Shown here in pieces: positions 8,320-16,460 of a stretch of 64,000 bases of DNA. The notes below the pieces were generated by a model, which saw nothing but the letters and a program-made list of their open reading frames with translations, was not told the DNA's origin and ran no database searches. This DNA comes from Phytomonospora sp040655735 (GTDB lineage: Bacteria > Actinomycetota > Actinomycetes > Mycobacteriales > Micromonosporaceae): the NCBI RefSeq assembly GCF_040655735.1, contig NZ_JBFAKK010000017.1:62001-126000 (forward strand). Direction: 5' to 3'. Numbering within the stretch: position 1 is the first letter of the stretch; every line of letters starts with the position of its first letter. Both the position numbers and the translations under genes were made by a program.

Positions 8320-9471
8320 TCAGTGCTCGATGTGGCCGACCCCGTCGCGCAACCACGTCGCCGCGGCCTCGGCGCGGGCGCGGGCGTCGGCGAGGTCGTC
8401 GCCGAGGACCGTCACGTGCCCGATCTTGCGGCCGGGCCGCACCGCTTTGCCGTAAAGGTGGACCTTCGCGCCCGGGTCGGCGGCGAAGAGGTGGTGCAGC
8501 CGCTCGTCGATGCGCATGCCGCCGGGCTCGCCGCCGAGGACGTTGGCCATGACGACCCAGCGCGCGGTCAGTTCGGTGGCGCCCATCGGGTAGTCGAGGA
8601 CCCCGCGCAGGTGCTGCTCGAACTGCGAGGTCCGCGCGCCCTCGATGGTCCAGTGGCCGCTGTTGTGGGGGCGCATCGCCAGTTCGTTGACGAGGATCCG
8701 CCCGTCGGTGGTCTCGAACAGCTCGACGGCCATCACGCCGGTCACGCCCAGCTCGCCGGCCAGCGAGATCGCCAGCCGCTGCGCCTGCGAACCCAGCTCC
8801 TCCGAGAGGTCCGGCGCCGGGGCGATCACCTCGACGCAGATCCCGTCGCGCTGCACGGTCTCCACGACCGGGTAGGCCGCGACCTGCCCGAACGGCGAGC
8901 GCGCCACGACGGCCGACAGCTCGCGCGCCAGCTCGACCTTCTCCTCGGCGATGAGCGGGACTCCGCTGCCGACGACGTCGGCGGCCTCCTCGGCGCTGCC
9001 GACGATCCACACGCCTTTGCCGTCGTAGCCGCCGCGCACGGCCTTCAGCACGCACGGGAAGCCGAAGGCCTCCACGTCGGCGAGGGACGCGATGGGCGCC
9101 CAGCGCGGGACGGGCGCGCCGAGTTCGGTGAGGCGCTCGCGCATGGCGTGCTTGTCCTGCGCGTAGATCAGCGCCTCGGCGGAGGGCTGGACGTTGACGC
9201 CGTCGGCGACGAGGGCGCGGATGTGGTCGCCGGGGACGTGCTCGTGGTCGAAGGTGACCACGTCGCAGTCCTTGGCGAAGGCGCGCAGGGCGTCGAGGTC
9301 GGTGTGGGAGCCGATCTGCACGTCGGCGGCCACGAGGGCGGCGCCGTCGGTGGGCGACTCGGCGAGGACGCGCAGGGACTGGCCGAGCGCGATCGCGGCC
9401 TGGTGGGTCATGCGAGCGAGTTGTCCGCCGCCGACCATGCCGACCTTGGGGAGTTGCGTGTGCTGGTCCAT
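8320..9471 (-). CDS. purK: N5-carboxyaminoimidazole ribonucleotide synthase
   Basis: 383 residues from ATG 9471 (MDQHTQLPKVGMVGGGQLAR); the in-frame start nine codons upstream gives a poor N-terminus. PurK makes N5-CAIR from AIR, bicarbonate and ATP. The N-terminal preATP-grasp domain has VGMVGGGQLARM. The ATP-grasp core has VLKAVRGGYDGKGVW, and VNELAMRPHNSGHWTIEGA is the family signature near the substrate site. First gene of purK-purE. Confidence 0.96.
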   Translation of the reverse strand: MDQHTQLPKVGMVGGGQLARMTHQAAIALGQSLRVLAESPTDGAALVAADVQIGSHTDLDALRAFAKDCDVVTFDHEHVPGDHIRALVADGVNVQPSAEALIYAQDKHAMRERLTELGAPVPRWAPIASLADVEAFGFPCVLKAVRGGYDGKGVWIVGSAEEAADVVGSGVPLIAEEKVELARELSAVVARSPFGQVAAYPVVETVQRDGICVEVIAPAPDLSEELGSQAQRLAISLAGELGVTGVMAVELFETTDGRILVNELAMRPHNSGHWTIEGARTSQFEQHLRGVLDYPMGATELTARWVVMANVLGGEPGGMRIDERLHHLFAADPGAKVHLYGKAVRPGRKIGHVTVLGDDLADARARAEAAATWLRDGVGHIEH

Positions 9472-9486
9472 CGCGGTGAAGCGTAA

Positions 9487-9523
9487 CGAGGCCCGCACCC
9501 GGGCTGAGCGGGGGCGGGCCTCG
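9487..9523 (-). terminator. Hairpin terminator after the first surface-protein gene
   Basis: CGAGGCCCGCACCC (9487-9500) pairs with GGGGGCGGGCCTCG (9510-9523), 14 bp with one mismatch. It lies between the stop of the surface-protein gene and purK, both on the minus strand, so it isolates the purine genes from upstream transcription. Confidence 0.6.
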
Positions 9524-9565
9524 ATTGAAGGGTTGCTTACACCGGGGGTGCGGCGGGGGTGCTGC

Positions 9566-10396
9566 CTACGCCTCGCGGCGGCGGCGGGCGATCAGGAGGG
9601 CGCCGAAGCCGGCGGCGAGGACGCCACCGCCCACGAGGCCCAGGGTCGCCAGGTCGGCGCCGGTCTTGGCCAGCGGGCCCTTGGTCTTGCTCGGGGTCGG
9701 GCTCGTGCTGGTCGGGGGCGCTCCCGCGCCGCCTTCCGGCGAGATCTTGATGGTCACCTTGGCGCTGTCGGAGAGCTTGCCGATGACGAGCTCGTAGGTG
9801 AAGGTGTCGGTGCCGCTCCAGTCCTTGTCCGGCGTGTACGTGAAGGCGCCGGTCTTGGAGTCGAAGACGAGCTTGCCGTGGGTCGGCTCGGAGACCAGCT
9901 CGACGGCGCCGCGGTCGGCGGGCTTGTCGTTGCTCCTGACGTTGCCGGTGACGGGCTTGTCCTCGGTGCCGGTGAACGCGTCGTCAGTGGCGACGAGTTC
10001 GAAGGGGAGGTCGTAGTCGATGACGAACTTCCACTGGGTGGTGCTGTCCGGCTTGCCGTCGGTGACGGTGGCCTCGAAGGTCGCGTTGCCGTCGGGGTTG
10101 TCGGTGCCGGTGAAGGTCAGCGACTTGCCGTCGTCGGCGGCCTCGACCGAACCGTCGCCGTTGACCTGCGAGACGGCGGTGATGGTGAGTTCGTCGCCGT
10201 CATCGTCCGTGCAGTGGTCGCCGACCTGGAAGGTCAGGGCCGCGCCGGTGAAGGTGATGTCATCCGAGATGGGGCAGTTCGGCGCCTGGTTCTCTTCGTC
10301 GTCGGCCGAGGCCATCGCGGGCGCCGCCAGCGCCAGTGCGAAGGCCGCCGCGGCCACGCCGAGGGCTCTGACGGTGTTGCGGGATGTACGAGTCAT
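9566..10396 (-). CDS. LAXTG-anchored surface protein with cadherin/Ig-like repeats
   Basis: 276 residues. The signal peptide is MTRTSRNTVRALGVAAAAFALALAAPAMASA. Two Ig/cadherin-like beta domains follow: CTDDDGDELTITAV...GNATFEATVTDG, and DDAFTGTEDKPVTGNVRSND...GAFTYTPDKDWSGTDTFTYEL. A Pro/Ser/Thr-rich stalk then leads to LAKTG, a hydrophobic helix and RRRREA. LAXTG is the sorting motif known for class E sortases, so covalent attachment to peptidoglycan is expected. It resembles the next protein upstream in plan, which suggests duplication. No sortase gene is in the window. Confidence 0.88.
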   Translation of the reverse strand: MTRTSRNTVRALGVAAAAFALALAAPAMASADDEENQAPNCPISDDITFTGAALTFQVGDHCTDDDGDELTITAVSQVNGDGSVEAADDGKSLTFTGTDNPDGNATFEATVTDGKPDSTTQWKFVIDYDLPFELVATDDAFTGTEDKPVTGNVRSNDKPADRGAVELVSEPTHGKLVFDSKTGAFTYTPDKDWSGTDTFTYELVIGKLSDSAKVTIKISPEGGAGAPPTSTSPTPSKTKGPLAKTGADLATLGLVGGGVLAAGFGALLIARRRREA

Positions 10397-10531
10397 GTTC
10401 GGGCATTCCTCCCCGTTGGGCAGTCCGCTGCGCAGTCCACTGTGGGGTGAACACGTCTCATAATCGCCGCGGGTTGCGCCATTTCTCCGCCACCGGAATC
10501 GATCTTCGACAATTGATCATGCATAGGAAAA

Positions 10532-10561
10532 GATCCGGATCGCCTTTCGGCGATCCGGATC
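10532..10561 (-). terminator. Rho-independent terminator after the second surface-protein gene
   Basis: GATCCGGATCGCC (10532-10544) pairs perfectly with GGCGATCCGGATC (10549-10561) around a 4-base loop. On the minus strand the stem is followed by TTTTCC. Confidence 0.88.
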
Positions 10562-10593
10562 CTCGGGTCGTGCCCGTCGAGTGGGAGATTCGC

Positions 10594-11496
10594 TTAGATC
10601 TCGCCCGTCTCCTTGCGGCGACGCGAGAACCACAGCGCCACGGCACCGGCACCGAGGGCGCCCGCGCCGGTGACGGCGACACTCGTCAGGGACATGCCGG
10701 TCTTGGCCAGCTTGTCCTTGTCGTTCTTGGCGGCGGTGTCATCGCCGTTGTTGTTGTCGCCGGTGTTGTCGCCACCGCCGTTGTTGTTGTCGTCATCGTC
10801 GCCATCGTCGCCGCCGCCACCGCCGGTGGCGGTGATGGAGATGCTGACCGTGGCGACGTTGGTCTTCTTGTCACCCTTGACGAGGTGGTACGTGAAGGTG
10901 TCCTTGCCCGACGTGCCGGCGTTCGCCTTGTAGGTGAACGAACCGTTCGCGTTGAGCGTCAGCGAGCCCTTGCCGGGCTTGGCGTCGAGAACCACGTCCC
11001 AGTCACCGGCGGGCGAGTCCTCGGAGCCGTCGTTGTCCCGGACGTTGCCGGTCTTCGTCGCTCCGGCCTTCACCGAGAACGAGTCAGGGTTGGCGTTCGG
11101 GTCATCGGGCTCTTCGGCCTTGTACCTGAGATTGATGGGCCATACGCTCGGCTCTTCGTTCTCATCGCCGTCCGACACGAGCGCCTGGAACTCCGCCACA
11201 CCGGTCTCGGTGTCCGGGATTCCGGTGATCACGACGGTGTCGCCGACGATCGCGGCCGAACCGAGACCGCTCAGGCGCGTCACCTCGACGATGGTGAGAT
11301 CGTCGCCGTCCAGGTCACGGCACTCGACGTTGACGTCCGCCGTCGCGACGGGCCACTGGAGATTGGTGGTGTCGCACTCGGGCACAGCCTGGGTCGAGAC
11401 ATCGGCCGAAGCCATCGCGGGAGCCGCGAGAACAAGAACAAAAGCAGCCGCACCGGCCCCGGCCAGCCGCGCCGTGCGCGGCGCGAGATTCTTCAT
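10594..11496 (-). CDS. LAXTG-anchored surface protein with Ig-like repeats and Asp/Asn/Gly stalk
   Basis: 300 residues with signal peptide MKNLAPRTARLAGAGAAAFVLVLAAPAMASA. The first domain has CRDLDGDDLTIVEVTRLSG and the second DSFSVKAGATKTGNVRDND...GSFTYKANAGTSGKDTFTYHL, the same two-domain plan as the neighbouring surface protein. A stalk of Gly, Asp and Asn (about residues 226-260) replaces the Pro/Thr stalk of the neighbour. LAKTG, a hydrophobic helix and SRRRKETGEI end the protein. It is transcribed divergently from the sigma-factor fusion, with a palindrome in its upstream region. Confidence 0.88.
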   Translation of the reverse strand: MKNLAPRTARLAGAGAAAFVLVLAAPAMASADVSTQAVPECDTTNLQWPVATADVNVECRDLDGDDLTIVEVTRLSGLGSAAIVGDTVVITGIPDTETGVAEFQALVSDGDENEEPSVWPINLRYKAEEPDDPNANPDSFSVKAGATKTGNVRDNDGSEDSPAGDWDVVLDAKPGKGSLTLNANGSFTYKANAGTSGKDTFTYHLVKGDKKTNVATVSISITATGGGGGDDGDDDDNNNGGGDNTGDNNNGDDTAAKNDKDKLAKTGMSLTSVAVTGAGALGAGAVALWFSRRRKETGEI

Positions 11497-11841
11497 TTAC
11501 CGGTTCCTCCGTCCCCGATAAGTCGACTGTCGACTATCAGGGCGAGGATATGGGAGGCGATCAACCCTCGGCCACCTCGCGAATCCATTGAAACCGCAAC
11601 GATTCGGCTGATAATGGTCCGATGTGAGCCCCGTCAACACATAACGTTTCGGCCACTAATCTGTCCAATAGGGACCGAACGGACGATGATAGTCGCCTAG
11701 CTGACTGTCGAGAATGCGCGTCGTCGCCCGCACACGACCGCAATGTCCCCTAGTCTGTGATGGCCTGGTGACAGGTGTGCGACCCACAGTCACATCCTCC
11801 CGGCCGAAACCGAATCCGAACCAGCGAGAGACACCACGCCG
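11497..11841. other. Divergent intergenic region (345 bp) with candidate operators
   Basis: No gene is supported here. The region is less GC-rich than its surroundings. It holds a perfect palindrome at 11521-11535 and a looser copy at 11699-11713. The ATG of the sigma fusion at 11842 lacks a strong ribosome binding site. Confidence 0.6.
11521..11535. promoter_or_regulatory. Perfect 15-bp palindrome upstream of the surface-protein gene
   Basis: AGTCGAC-T-GTCGACT, two perfect 7-base arms around one base, 25 bases upstream of the start at 11496. Its place fits an operator. A degenerate copy (11 of 15 positions) is at 11699-11713 nearer the sigma-factor fusion. Confidence 0.5.
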
Positions 11842-14262
11842 ATGGCGCCCCCACCGCACTCTGACGGCGAGCCGCCGGCCGACGCCGACAACTCCGTCAG
11901 CGACGCCGATCTCATCACCGCCACCCGCGGCGGTGACACCACGGCGTACGGCGAGCTGTACGCGCGCCACGTCGGCGCGGCCAACCGCCTCGCCCGCATC
12001 CTCGCCCGCGACGGCGCCGAGGCCGACGACCTCGTCTCGGAGACCTTCGCCAAGGTCCTCACGACCATGCGCAACGGGCGCGGGCCCGACCTCGCCTTCC
12101 GGGCCTACCTGCTCACCACCCTGCGGCACACCTTCTACGACCGCACCAAGCGGGACAAGAAGATCGAGTTCACCGACGACATGACCCGCCACGACCGCGG
12201 CGAGTCGTTCGAGGACCCGGCCGTGGCGGGCATGGAGCGCAGCTACGCCGCCCGCGCCTTCAAGCGCCTCCCGGAACGCTGGCAGGTCGTCCTGTGGCAC
12301 ACCGAGATCGAGAAGGAGACCCCCAAGCAGGTCGCGGTCCTGCTCGGCCTGAGCCCCAACGGCGTGTCCGCGCTGGCCTACCGTGCCCGCGAGCGCCTGC
12401 GCCAGGCCTTCCTCCAGGAGCACGCCAAGGACACCGCCGACGCCGACTGCCAGTGGACCGCCGACCGCCTCGGCGCGCGCGTGCGCGCCGGGCTCTCGCC
12501 GCGCGACTCGGAGAAGGTCGACCACCACCTTGAGGACTGCGCGCCCTGCAAGCTGCTGTTCGCCGAACTCGGCGAGCTCAACCAGTCGATCCCGAAGCTG
12601 ATCGCGCCGCTCGTCCTGGGCGCGGCCGCGATCCCTTATCTGGGCGCGGGAGTCAAGGCCGTCGCGGCCGGCGCGGGTCTCGGTGGCCTGTTCACGGGCG
12701 CCTGGACGTGGATCCTGCGGGGCGGCGACAAGGTCCGGCAGGTCGCGCAGCACGTCGGCGGCAAGGGCGCCGCGGTCGGCGGTGGCGTCGCGGCGGTCGC
12801 CGTGGTCGTCGCGCTGATCCTGGTCGCCAACGAGGGGCCGCCTCCGCCGCCGGTGGCCGACCCGCCGGCGAACAACGCGCCGGCGCCCCCTCCCGACGAT
12901 CCCGCGGACCCGGCCGATCCGCCCGAGGACCCGCCCGGGGTCCCGCCCGACGACCCGACCAGGCCCCCGTCGAACCCGCCGCCGACCGCACCGTCGCCGA
13001 CACCGCGACCGAGCGATCCGGCGAAGGACTTCGCGATCTACACCCCCGAGATCGGCAACGACCTGGTCGCCGGGAACTCCGGGACGCTGCCGATCACCGT
13101 CCGCTCACCCGAACGCGCGTCGGTCGGCGTCGCCCCCGAGGGCGGCGGGCAGGGCGGCGGCGTGGGGACCTTCACCGAGCGGGCGGCGCCCGACGACGTC
13201 GTGCTGGTCGCCTCGGTGCCCAGAGGCGTCACGCTGAAGGAGAGGAGCGCCGGCGACGGCTGGTCCTGTGTGGACGGTCGCGAGGAGGGCTCGACGCACC
13301 GGATCACCTGCACGCGCCCGAAGCTCAAGGCCGGCGCCAGCAGCACCGCCCGCCTCAAGCTCGACATCCCCAAGCAGGTCAGCGGTTTCCAGAGCGTCAA
13401 GGTCACCGTCGACACCGCCGACCGGCAGGGCGAGGCGAGGCTGCGCATCGCGATCGCGCCCAAGGGCATGAACACCGCCTACGCCAGCGTGAAGGCGACC
13501 GGCATAGCGGTGGTCGGCGACACCCTCCTGACCTGCAAGAAGCAGCCGCACTGCCTCAAGGGCCCGATGCTGGACAACCACACGCGCCGGATGACGCCGT
13601 ATGTCGGCTCCGACCCCGACGTCGCGGTCAGTTCCGCCGAACTGAGCCTCCCCTCGGGCGCCGACGTGACCTGGGCGGGCCTGTACTGGACCTCCTCGGG
13701 CACCAGCGTTCCCCGTAACGTGCACCTGTCGGGGCCCGGCGGCAGCCGAGAGCTCTCCCCCGACCGCGTGTACAGCGGCTACGAGCGGGCCGTGACGCAG
13801 GCCGTCGCCGAGGTGACCGACCTGATCCGCGCCGGCAACTGGAAGGTCTCCGTCGACGCCGGCCTGCTCCCCGACGGCGTCACCGAGTACGCCGGCTGGA
13901 GCCTCGTCGTCGCCTACGACAGCGGCGCCGACAACGAGGTCGGTGTCTACGAGGGCCTCGCGCAGCCGCGCCACGGCACCACCCTCGACCTCCAGGTCGA
14001 GCACAGCGGGCCCGTCACCGTCGGGTTCGTGCTCTGGGACGGCGACCGCAGCCTCGGCGGCGACTGCGCGGCACTCGGCTCGGCGACCGTCGGCGAGAAC
14101 GGCAACCTCGGCCACAGCCAGGCCGCCGGTTCCGGCGAGGACCACACCTTCGGCGTCGACGCCGCCGTCCACAAGGTCGACACCTCGCCCTCGAACGACA
14201 CGCTGAGGATCACCACGGGCTGGGACCCGCTCGACATCGGCGTCATCGCGACGGCCGCCTGA
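11842..14262 (+). CDS. ECF sigma factor fused to zinc-finger anti-sigma region, membrane helix and extracellular domain
   Basis: 806 residues in one frame. Region 2 of an ECF sigma factor is at about 22-95 (DLITATRGGDTTAYGELYAR...DDLVSETFAKVL). Region 4 is at about 133-190 (RLPERWQVVLWHTEIEKETP...). An anti-sigma-type zinc motif H229-x3-C233-x2-C236 follows. One strong membrane helix is at about 313-333 (GGVAAVAVVVALILVANEG), with a weaker hydrophobic stretch at about 255-285. A Pro/Asp linker (334-394) leads to a large external part (395-806) with WAGLYWTSSG and GYERAVTQAVAEVTDLI. The layout resembles ECF groups with C-terminal membrane extensions, in which the sensor is part of the sigma factor. 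Its stop overlaps the following GtrA gene, and it faces two LAXTG surface proteins. Confidence 0.9.
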   Translation: MAPPPHSDGEPPADADNSVSDADLITATRGGDTTAYGELYARHVGAANRLARILARDGAEADDLVSETFAKVLTTMRNGRGPDLAFRAYLLTTLRHTFYDRTKRDKKIEFTDDMTRHDRGESFEDPAVAGMERSYAARAFKRLPERWQVVLWHTEIEKETPKQVAVLLGLSPNGVSALAYRARERLRQAFLQEHAKDTADADCQWTADRLGARVRAGLSPRDSEKVDHHLEDCAPCKLLFAELGELNQSIPKLIAPLVLGAAAIPYLGAGVKAVAAGAGLGGLFTGAWTWILRGGDKVRQVAQHVGGKGAAVGGGVAAVAVVVALILVANEGPPPPPVADPPANNAPAPPPDDPADPADPPEDPPGVPPDDPTRPPSNPPPTAPSPTPRPSDPAKDFAIYTPEIGNDLVAGNSGTLPITVRSPERASVGVAPEGGGQGGGVGTFTERAAPDDVVLVASVPRGVTLKERSAGDGWSCVDGREEGSTHRITCTRPKLKAGASSTARLKLDIPKQVSGFQSVKVTVDTADRQGEARLRIAIAPKGMNTAYASVKATGIAVVGDTLLTCKKQPHCLKGPMLDNHTRRMTPYVGSDPDVAVSSAELSLPSGADVTWAGLYWTSSGTSVPRNVHLSGPGGSRELSPDRVYSGYERAVTQAVAEVTDLIRAGNWKVSVDAGLLPDGVTEYAGWSLVVAYDSGADNEVGVYEGLAQPRHGTTLDLQVEHSGPVTVGFVLWDGDRSLGGDCAALGSATVGENGNLGHSQAAGSGEDHTFGVDAAVHKVDTSPSNDTLRITTGWDPLDIGVIATAA

Positions 14263-14705
14263 TGACCGATGCGCCGCGCGGGCGTGGTCGCGCGCTCGCG
14301 GGCGAGTTCGGGAAGTTCGGCACCGTCGGGATGACCGCCTACGCCATCGACGTCGCCGTGTTCAACCTCGGCATTCTCGTCCTCGACTGGCCCGACCTGG
14401 GCGCCAAGTGCCTCTCCACGGTGATCGCCGCCTCACTGGCCTTCGTGGGCAACCGCTACTGGACCTGGCGGGACCGGGTCCGCTCCGGCCTGCGCCGCGA
14501 GTACGGGCTCTACTTCCTGTTCAACGCCATCGGGCTGGGCATCTCGCTGACCTGCCTCGGCGTCAACCACCTGCTCGCCGCCGAGTGGCCCGGCGTGTTC
14601 GGCGGGCCGCTGGCGGCCAACATCGCCGCCAACCTCGTCGGAGTGGGCCTTGGCACCCTCTTCCGTTTCCACGCCTATCGTCGGTGGGTGTTCCAGAACG
14701 TGTGA
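14262..14705 (+). CDS. GtrA-like membrane protein (first copy)
   Basis: 147 residues with four predicted membrane helices. The N-terminal FGKFGTVGMTAYAIDVAVFNLGIL and the central FVGNRYWTWRDR are typical of GtrA, a family linked to moving lipid-linked sugars across the membrane for cell-surface glycans. The ATG overlaps the sigma-fusion stop by one base (TGATG), so the two are co-translated. The substrate is unknown. Confidence 0.9.
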   Translation: MTDAPRGRGRALAGEFGKFGTVGMTAYAIDVAVFNLGILVLDWPDLGAKCLSTVIAASLAFVGNRYWTWRDRVRSGLRREYGLYFLFNAIGLGISLTCLGVNHLLAAEWPGVFGGPLAANIAANLVGVGLGTLFRFHAYRRWVFQNV

Positions 14706-14839
14706 ACACGCGGCCCGGATCACATTCGCCTAACACTCGCCCGGGGGCCGCATCACCGCGACCAGCGCCGATACGGCCTCCGTCGGTGACTTCCCTCGCT
14801 CATGAGAGCGCTTGTCAGCAACTCATCAGCCAATGCGCG

Positions 14840-14845
14840 TATCGT
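14840..14845 (+). promoter_or_regulatory. Probable -10 box of a leaderless transcript (second GtrA gene)
   Basis: TATCGT ends 6 bases before the GTG at 14852, and no ribosome binding site is visible between them. Confidence 0.45.
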
Positions 14846-14851
14846 AGCCGG

Positions 14852-15466
14852 GTGCGTTTGCTTGAAAAGCTGCCCCCAAAGTGGCGATCTCTTGCCGAGG
14901 AGATCGTCAAATTCGGTTTGATCGGCGGCGTCAACACCGTCATCACCTTCGTGGTGTTCAACGCATTCCTCGGGATCGGCGCCATCAAGGCGACCGTCAT
15001 CTCCACCGTGGTCGCGACCACGGCCTCGTACTTCCTCAACCGGCACTGGACCTACCGCCACCTGCCCAAGCAGGCCCTGCGGCGCGAATACATCCTCTTC
15101 GCGTTCTTCAACGGCGTCGGCATGCTCATCGACGCCGGCTTCATGGGCGTGGCGACCTACGGGCTCGGCTTCGACCCCAAGCGCGACGTCCTGGCCTACA
15201 ACATCTTCAAGCTCGGCGCGCTCGGCATCGGCACCATCTTCCGCTTCTGGGCCTACCGCACCTTCGTGTTCGGCGCCACCAAGAGCGGCCCCAACGCCGC
15301 CGTCCTCGAAGACCCCACCCCCGTCTCGCCCGCTCCGGCCGGCGCGACCATGGTCGCCCCCGGCGGGCCGGTCACGCCCGAGGCCGCCGAGGCCGTCGAC
15401 GACGCCTTCGCCGACATCCTCGCCGACGCGCAGACCGACACGTCCAGCTCCCAGCGCCTGCGATAA
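14852..15466 (+). CDS. GtrA-like membrane protein (second copy)
   Basis: 204 residues from GTG 14852 (VRLLEKLPPKWRSLAEEIVKFGL). Four helices and the motif YFLNRHWTYRHLPKQALRRE define GtrA. Compared with the first copy it has a C-terminal hydrophilic tail of about 60 residues rich in Pro, Ala, Asp and Glu. The same family at this place near purEK is common in actinomycetes. It is probably transcribed from its own leaderless promoter rather than with the first copy. Confidence 0.9.
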   Translation: MRLLEKLPPKWRSLAEEIVKFGLIGGVNTVITFVVFNAFLGIGAIKATVISTVVATTASYFLNRHWTYRHLPKQALRREYILFAFFNGVGMLIDAGFMGVATYGLGFDPKRDVLAYNIFKLGALGIGTIFRFWAYRTFVFGATKSGPNAAVLEDPTPVSPAPAGATMVAPGGPVTPEAAEAVDDAFADILADAQTDTSSSQRLR

Positions 15467-15469
15467 CGT
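15464..15469 (+). promoter_or_regulatory. Probable -10 box of a leaderless transcript (MaoC gene)
   Basis: TAACGT, overlapping the stop of the GtrA gene, ends 6 bases before the ATG at 15476. Confidence 0.45.
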
Positions 15470-15475
15470 CCCGGC

Positions 15476-15958
15476 ATGCCGCCGCTGTCGGGCAACGAGC
15501 CGCTCTGGTACTACGAGGACCTGCACCCGGGCCGCGTCTTCGACCTCGGCATCACCGTGGTCTCCGAAGAGGACATGCTCGCCTTCGCCGAACGCTTCGA
15601 CCCGCAGTGGTACCACCTCGACGCCGAACTGGCCGCGGACGGGCCCTTCGGCGCGGTGACGGCCAGCGGCTGGTTCACCGCCTCGATCTTCATGCGCGCA
15701 TACGTCGACAACGTCCTCGTCCACGCCGCCGCCGACGCCTCCCCCGGCGTCGAGGAGCTGCGCTGGCCCGCCCCCGTCTACGCCGGTGACGAGCTCGCCG
15801 GCAGCGTCGAGATCGTCGACCGCGGCCCTTCGCGGGCCCGGCCGGGTCTGGGGACCCTGACGCTGGCGGGATCGCTCACCAACGTCGAGAGCGGCCGGCA
15901 GGTGCTCCGTACGCGCTTTCGCGGATGGTTCGGCATGCGCGAGGGCACCGGGGCATAG
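15476..15958 (+). CDS. MaoC-like hot-dog fold hydratase/dehydratase
   Basis: 160 residues. The family element FAERFDPQWYHLDAELAA matches the D-x5-H active-site region of MaoC/R-specific enoyl hydratases, followed by GPFGAVTASGWFTASIFMR. RWPAPVYAGDELAGSVEI is the second conserved strand region. The likely reaction is hydration of an enoyl-CoA-type thioester; the substrate is not evident. Confidence 0.9.
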   Translation: MPPLSGNEPLWYYEDLHPGRVFDLGITVVSEEDMLAFAERFDPQWYHLDAELAADGPFGAVTASGWFTASIFMRAYVDNVLVHAAADASPGVEELRWPAPVYAGDELAGSVEIVDRGPSRARPGLGTLTLAGSLTNVESGRQVLRTRFRGWFGMREGTGA

Positions 15959-15988
15959 AAAAACGCCGCCGGAGAGCTCCGACGGCGC
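15959..15988 (-). terminator. Rho-independent terminator of the Cys-rich peptide gene
   Basis: CGCCGCCGGA (15965-15974) pairs with TCCGACGGCG (15979-15988), 10 bp with one mismatch. On the minus strand it is followed by a T5 run. Confidence 0.8.
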
Positions 15989-16006
15989 CGTGTCACGAGT
16001 GCGGTG

Positions 16007-16195
16007 TTACGCGCACTGCGGGCCCTGGCTGTAGCAGCCGAGCAGGCGGCCGCCGTTGCAGTTGTCGTAGTAGCAGTAGTACAGGGTGGCACCGACGCAC
16101 TTGCTGCGGCGGACCTCGCAAGGCGCGGCCTCGGCGGTGGCCTTCGGGGCCAGACGGGCGACCAGGGCGTCGCCGACACGGCTGAGCAGCTTCAT
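16007..16195 (-). CDS. Cysteine-rich small peptide, possible peptide natural product precursor
   Basis: 62 residues from ATG 16195, with AAGGAG six bases upstream, which fixes this start. The N-terminal 23 residues (MKLLSRVGDALVARLAPKA...) form an amphipathic helix rather than a classic signal peptide. The C-terminal part has six cysteines (APC, SKC, YYC, DNC, LGC, PQC) plus several Tyr and Gly, ending CYSQGPQCA. It has its own terminator. The leader-plus-Cys-core layout suggests a post-translationally modified or disulfide-stabilised peptide. No modifying enzyme gene is adjacent, so this is a hypothesis. Confidence 0.75.
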   Translation of the reverse strand: MKLLSRVGDALVARLAPKATAEAAPCEVRRSKCVGATLYYCYYDNCNGGRLLGCYSQGPQCA

Positions 16196-16460
16196 TGGTT
16201 CTCCTTGAGTGAGCTGTCCTATGGACGGAAAGGACGAGCGGAAGCCTAAGATCATCGTCTACATCGGACCGCATAGCCGACCGCATACGGAACAGGTGTT
16301 CGCGCACGTCAAGTGGATCAAAATAAAGATCTTGCGGCCCGGCGGCAGCCCTCGGCACGATCAGCGCATCTCACTCGCCGCCGCCGAAATGCCGCGTGTT
16401 CCGCGGCCGCACGGCGAAACGCGCCGCGGGAACCCGCGACGCGTTCGGTGATCGTCCGTC

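Noticed and set aside
16209..16451. 80-codon plus-strand frame opposite the Cys-rich peptide promoter
   Set aside because: No ribosome binding site, basic low-information composition, and it overlaps the upstream region of the better supported minus-strand gene.
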